Shown here: piece after piece, positions 12,038 through 13,707 of the stretch
Layout of the letters: each line of letters opens with the position of its first letter
Numbering within the stretch: position 1 is the first letter of the stretch
Assembly (NCBI GenBank): GCA_937896835.1
Contig: CALBOJ010000019.1
Location: 1-13,707 of the forward strand
Source of the DNA: an uncultured Collinsella sp.
Lineage (GTDB): Bacteria; Actinomycetota; Coriobacteriia; Coriobacteriales; Coriobacteriaceae
DNA length: 13,707 nucleotides
Direction: 5' to 3'
Program-made: the position numbers and the translations under genes
Notes under the pieces: model-generated
The model's input: the letters and a program-made list of their open reading frames with translations, nothing else
Database searches by the model: none
Told to the model about the DNA's origin: nothing

Positions 12038-13705
12038 GGCCTCGCCGTGCTCCTCTTCCCAGCTGCGGTCGACATATTTCTCGACCACGGCGTCGTCGTC
12101 AAAGTGCAGCGGCTTGTCCAGGTTGCGGGGCTTAAAGCCCTCCATGAACTTATCGCGGCCAAAGCTCTCGGGAATCGCCACGGGATAGCGGCCGGTAAAG
12201 CACGCGTCGCAGTAGCCGCCCTTGGGCATGACCTTCAGCAGGCCCTCGACCGAAAGGAAGGCCAGCGAATCGGCGCCGATATACTCGCAAATCTCGTCGA
12301 CCGTCTTGTTGGCGCTGATAAGCTGCGACTGCACGTCGGTATCGATACCGTAGAAGCACGGCCAGATGACCTCGGGCGAGTTGATGCGGATGTGAATCTC
12401 CTTGGCGCCGGCGTTGCGCAGCATCTTGACGAGCTGCACCATGGTGGTGCCGCGCACAATGGAGTCGTCGATAACGACCAGGCGCTTACCCTCGATGTTG
12501 TCGCGCAGCGGGTTGAGTTTCATACGCACGCCCATGGCACGCAGCTCCTGCGTAGGCTCGATAAACGTACGGCCCACGTAGCGGTTCTTGATAAGGCCCT
12601 CGCCAAAGGGAATGCCACTCTCGTGCGAATAGCCCTCCGCGGGCGGCAGGCCGGAGTCGGGCACGCCGATGACCAGGTCGGCCTCGACGGGCTCCTCATG
12701 TGCCAGCTGACGACCCATGTCGTAACGGCAGGCATAGACGCTCTTGCCGTTCATGATGGAGTCGGGGCGGGCAAAGTAGACCTGCTCAAAGATGCAGTTG
12801 GCGGGCTCTTCGGCTGCAGGCACGCCCTGCTCGGATACCAGGCCCTCGGCGCTGATGCGCAAGATCTCGCCGGGACGGACGTCACGGACGTACTCGGCAC
12901 CCACGATGTCGAGTGCGCAGGTCTCGGAAGCAACGACCCAGCCGCCGGCGCGCGTGACACGGACGGCGGAGTCGACCGTCGCGGCGCCGTCCTGCGACGG
13001 CAGCTGCGAAACGGCTGCGGCATCGGCCTGGTCCAGACCCTCGTCCACCAGCTTGCCCAGCACGAGCGGGCGAATGCCGTGTGGATCGCGGAATGCGTAG
13101 AGCGCCTGCTCGTTGATGAGCGTCATGGCGTAGCCGCCGCGCACGAGCTCCATGGTCTTGCGAATACCCTCGCGCAGGTGGCCCGTACGCTGGGTAAAGT
13201 AGCCGATAAGCTTGGTCGCGACCTCGGAATCCGAATTGGAGAGGAACGGCACGCCCAGCTCGATCAGCTGACGGCGCAACTCGTCGGTGTTGACCAGAGT
13301 GCCGTTGTGAGCAAGCGCGATAATGACGCTGTTGATGGTGGAAAGATGCGGCTGAGAGGCTTCCCAGCTCTTGGCGCCGGCGGTGCCGTAGCGCACATGA
13401 CCCACGGCCAGCTGACCGGAGAGCGTCGACAGGTCGGCATTGGAGAACACGCGGTCGAGCAGGCCCAGATCCTTGCGGACCATAACCGTGCCGCCGTCAC
13501 CCACGGCGATTCCCGCCGATTCCTGGCCACGGTGCTGCAGCGCACGCAGGCCAAAGTACGTCAGTCGAGCCACGTCGCGATCGGGCGCCCATACGCCGAA
13601 AATGCCACATTCCTCATGCAGCTGGTCGGAGTCCGGATCATACGTCGACATGGTGTTCACCTGTCCCGCGGCACGCTCGGCCGCGCGGATGGTTTCTTGA
13701 GACAT
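12035..13705 (-). CDS. purF: Amidophosphoribosyltransferase (Fe-S type)
   Basis: First committed step of IMP synthesis: PRPP plus glutamine to phosphoribosylamine. The 556-residue frame has an N-terminal class II glutamine amidotransferase domain with nucleophile C33 in EECGIFG, then RALQHRGQES and AHNGTLVN. The phosphoribosyltransferase domain has the PRPP loop VVIDDSIVRGTT with D413 and D414. C304, C450, C499 and C502 match the four [4Fe-4S] ligands of Bacillus-type PurF, which is made with a propeptide removed to free the cysteine. The ATG at 13705 is 2 nt from the window edge and upstream signals are unseen. M19 at 13651 has AGGTGA 5 nt upstream and may be the true start, leaving a 14-residue propeptide. 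The TAA stop lies inside a 43-bp repeat. Confidence 0.95.
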   Translation of the reverse strand: MSQETIRAAERAAGQVNTMSTYDPDSDQLHEECGIFGVWAPDRDVARLTYFGLRALQHRGQESAGIAVGDGGTVMVRKDLGLLDRVFSNADLSTLSGQLAVGHVRYGTAGAKSWEASQPHLSTINSVIIALAHNGTLVNTDELRRQLIELGVPFLSNSDSEVATKLIGYFTQRTGHLREGIRKTMELVRGGYAMTLINEQALYAFRDPHGIRPLVLGKLVDEGLDQADAAAVSQLPSQDGAATVDSAVRVTRAGGWVVASETCALDIVGAEYVRDVRPGEILRISAEGLVSEQGVPAAEEPANCIFEQVYFARPDSIMNGKSVYACRYDMGRQLAHEEPVEADLVIGVPDSGLPPAEGYSHESGIPFGEGLIKNRYVGRTFIEPTQELRAMGVRMKLNPLRDNIEGKRLVVIDDSIVRGTTMVQLVKMLRNAGAKEIHIRINSPEVIWPCFYGIDTDVQSQLISANKTVDEICEYIGADSLAFLSVEGLLKVMPKGGYCDACFTGRYPVAIPESFGRDKFMEGFKPRNLDKPLHFDDDAVVEKYVDRSWEEEHGEA

Positions 13706-13707
13706 GG

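Noticed and set aside
11088..12038. 316-codon plus-strand frame opposite purM
   Set aside because: It lies antisense to an intact purM and runs through the repeat at 11995; there is no family signal.

Overview
This 13.7 kb window comes from a GC-rich chromosome with densely packed, ordinary housekeeping genes. Several signs point to a strictly anaerobic actinobacterium of the Coriobacteriia, most likely Collinsella or a close relative. They are a cysteine-rich (Fe-S type) PurF, an NfnA/NfnB pair, GC-biased third codon positions, and intergenic hairpins built around a GGGAC core. The genus is an inference from familiarity with such proteins; no database search was possible.

Layout. Positions 1-630 (+) encode peptidyl-tRNA hydrolase. 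A 374-base gap with two copies of a 43-bp element, a strong GC hairpin and a candidate promoter leads to a two-gene (+) operon (1005-3244) for an NfnA/NfnB-type NADH/NADPH/ferredoxin transhydrogenase, closed by a clear terminator. Everything after that is on the minus strand. It holds a cytidylate-kinase-like protein (3371-3994) and a four-gene polar amino-acid ABC importer (4162-7191: ATPase, Tat-type lipoprotein binding protein, two permeases). Next come a repeat-filled gap (7192-7551), a parvulin-type foldase followed by a GatB/YqeY protein (7552-9270), a repeat array (9339-9482) and an orphan PTS IIA protein (9495-9959). The window ends with the purine genes purF, purM and purN (transcribed 13705 to 10085).

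How the genes work together. NfnAB balances NADH, NADPH and ferredoxin in fermentation. The ABC importer probably supplies glutamate/aspartate-like amino acids. PurF, PurM and PurN catalyse steps 1, 5 and 3 of IMP synthesis. Pth recycles peptidyl-tRNA, and the PpiC protein folds exported proteins. I saw no defence island, phage, CRISPR array, transposase, tRNA or rRNA.

The unusual content is in the intergenic DNA. About ten short hairpin units share a GGGGACAG or GGGACGTTCC core, but their palindromic arms differ from copy to copy, so the stem is conserved by compensatory change rather than by sequence. One subtype is a 43-bp element whose first three bases, TAA, are the stop codons of both pth and purF. 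A separate 106-bp imperfect palindrome starts at the base after a permease stop codon, and a 99-bp nested inverted repeat lies beyond yqeY. This looks like a REP-like mobile or regulatory hairpin family and is the best candidate here for something not yet described.
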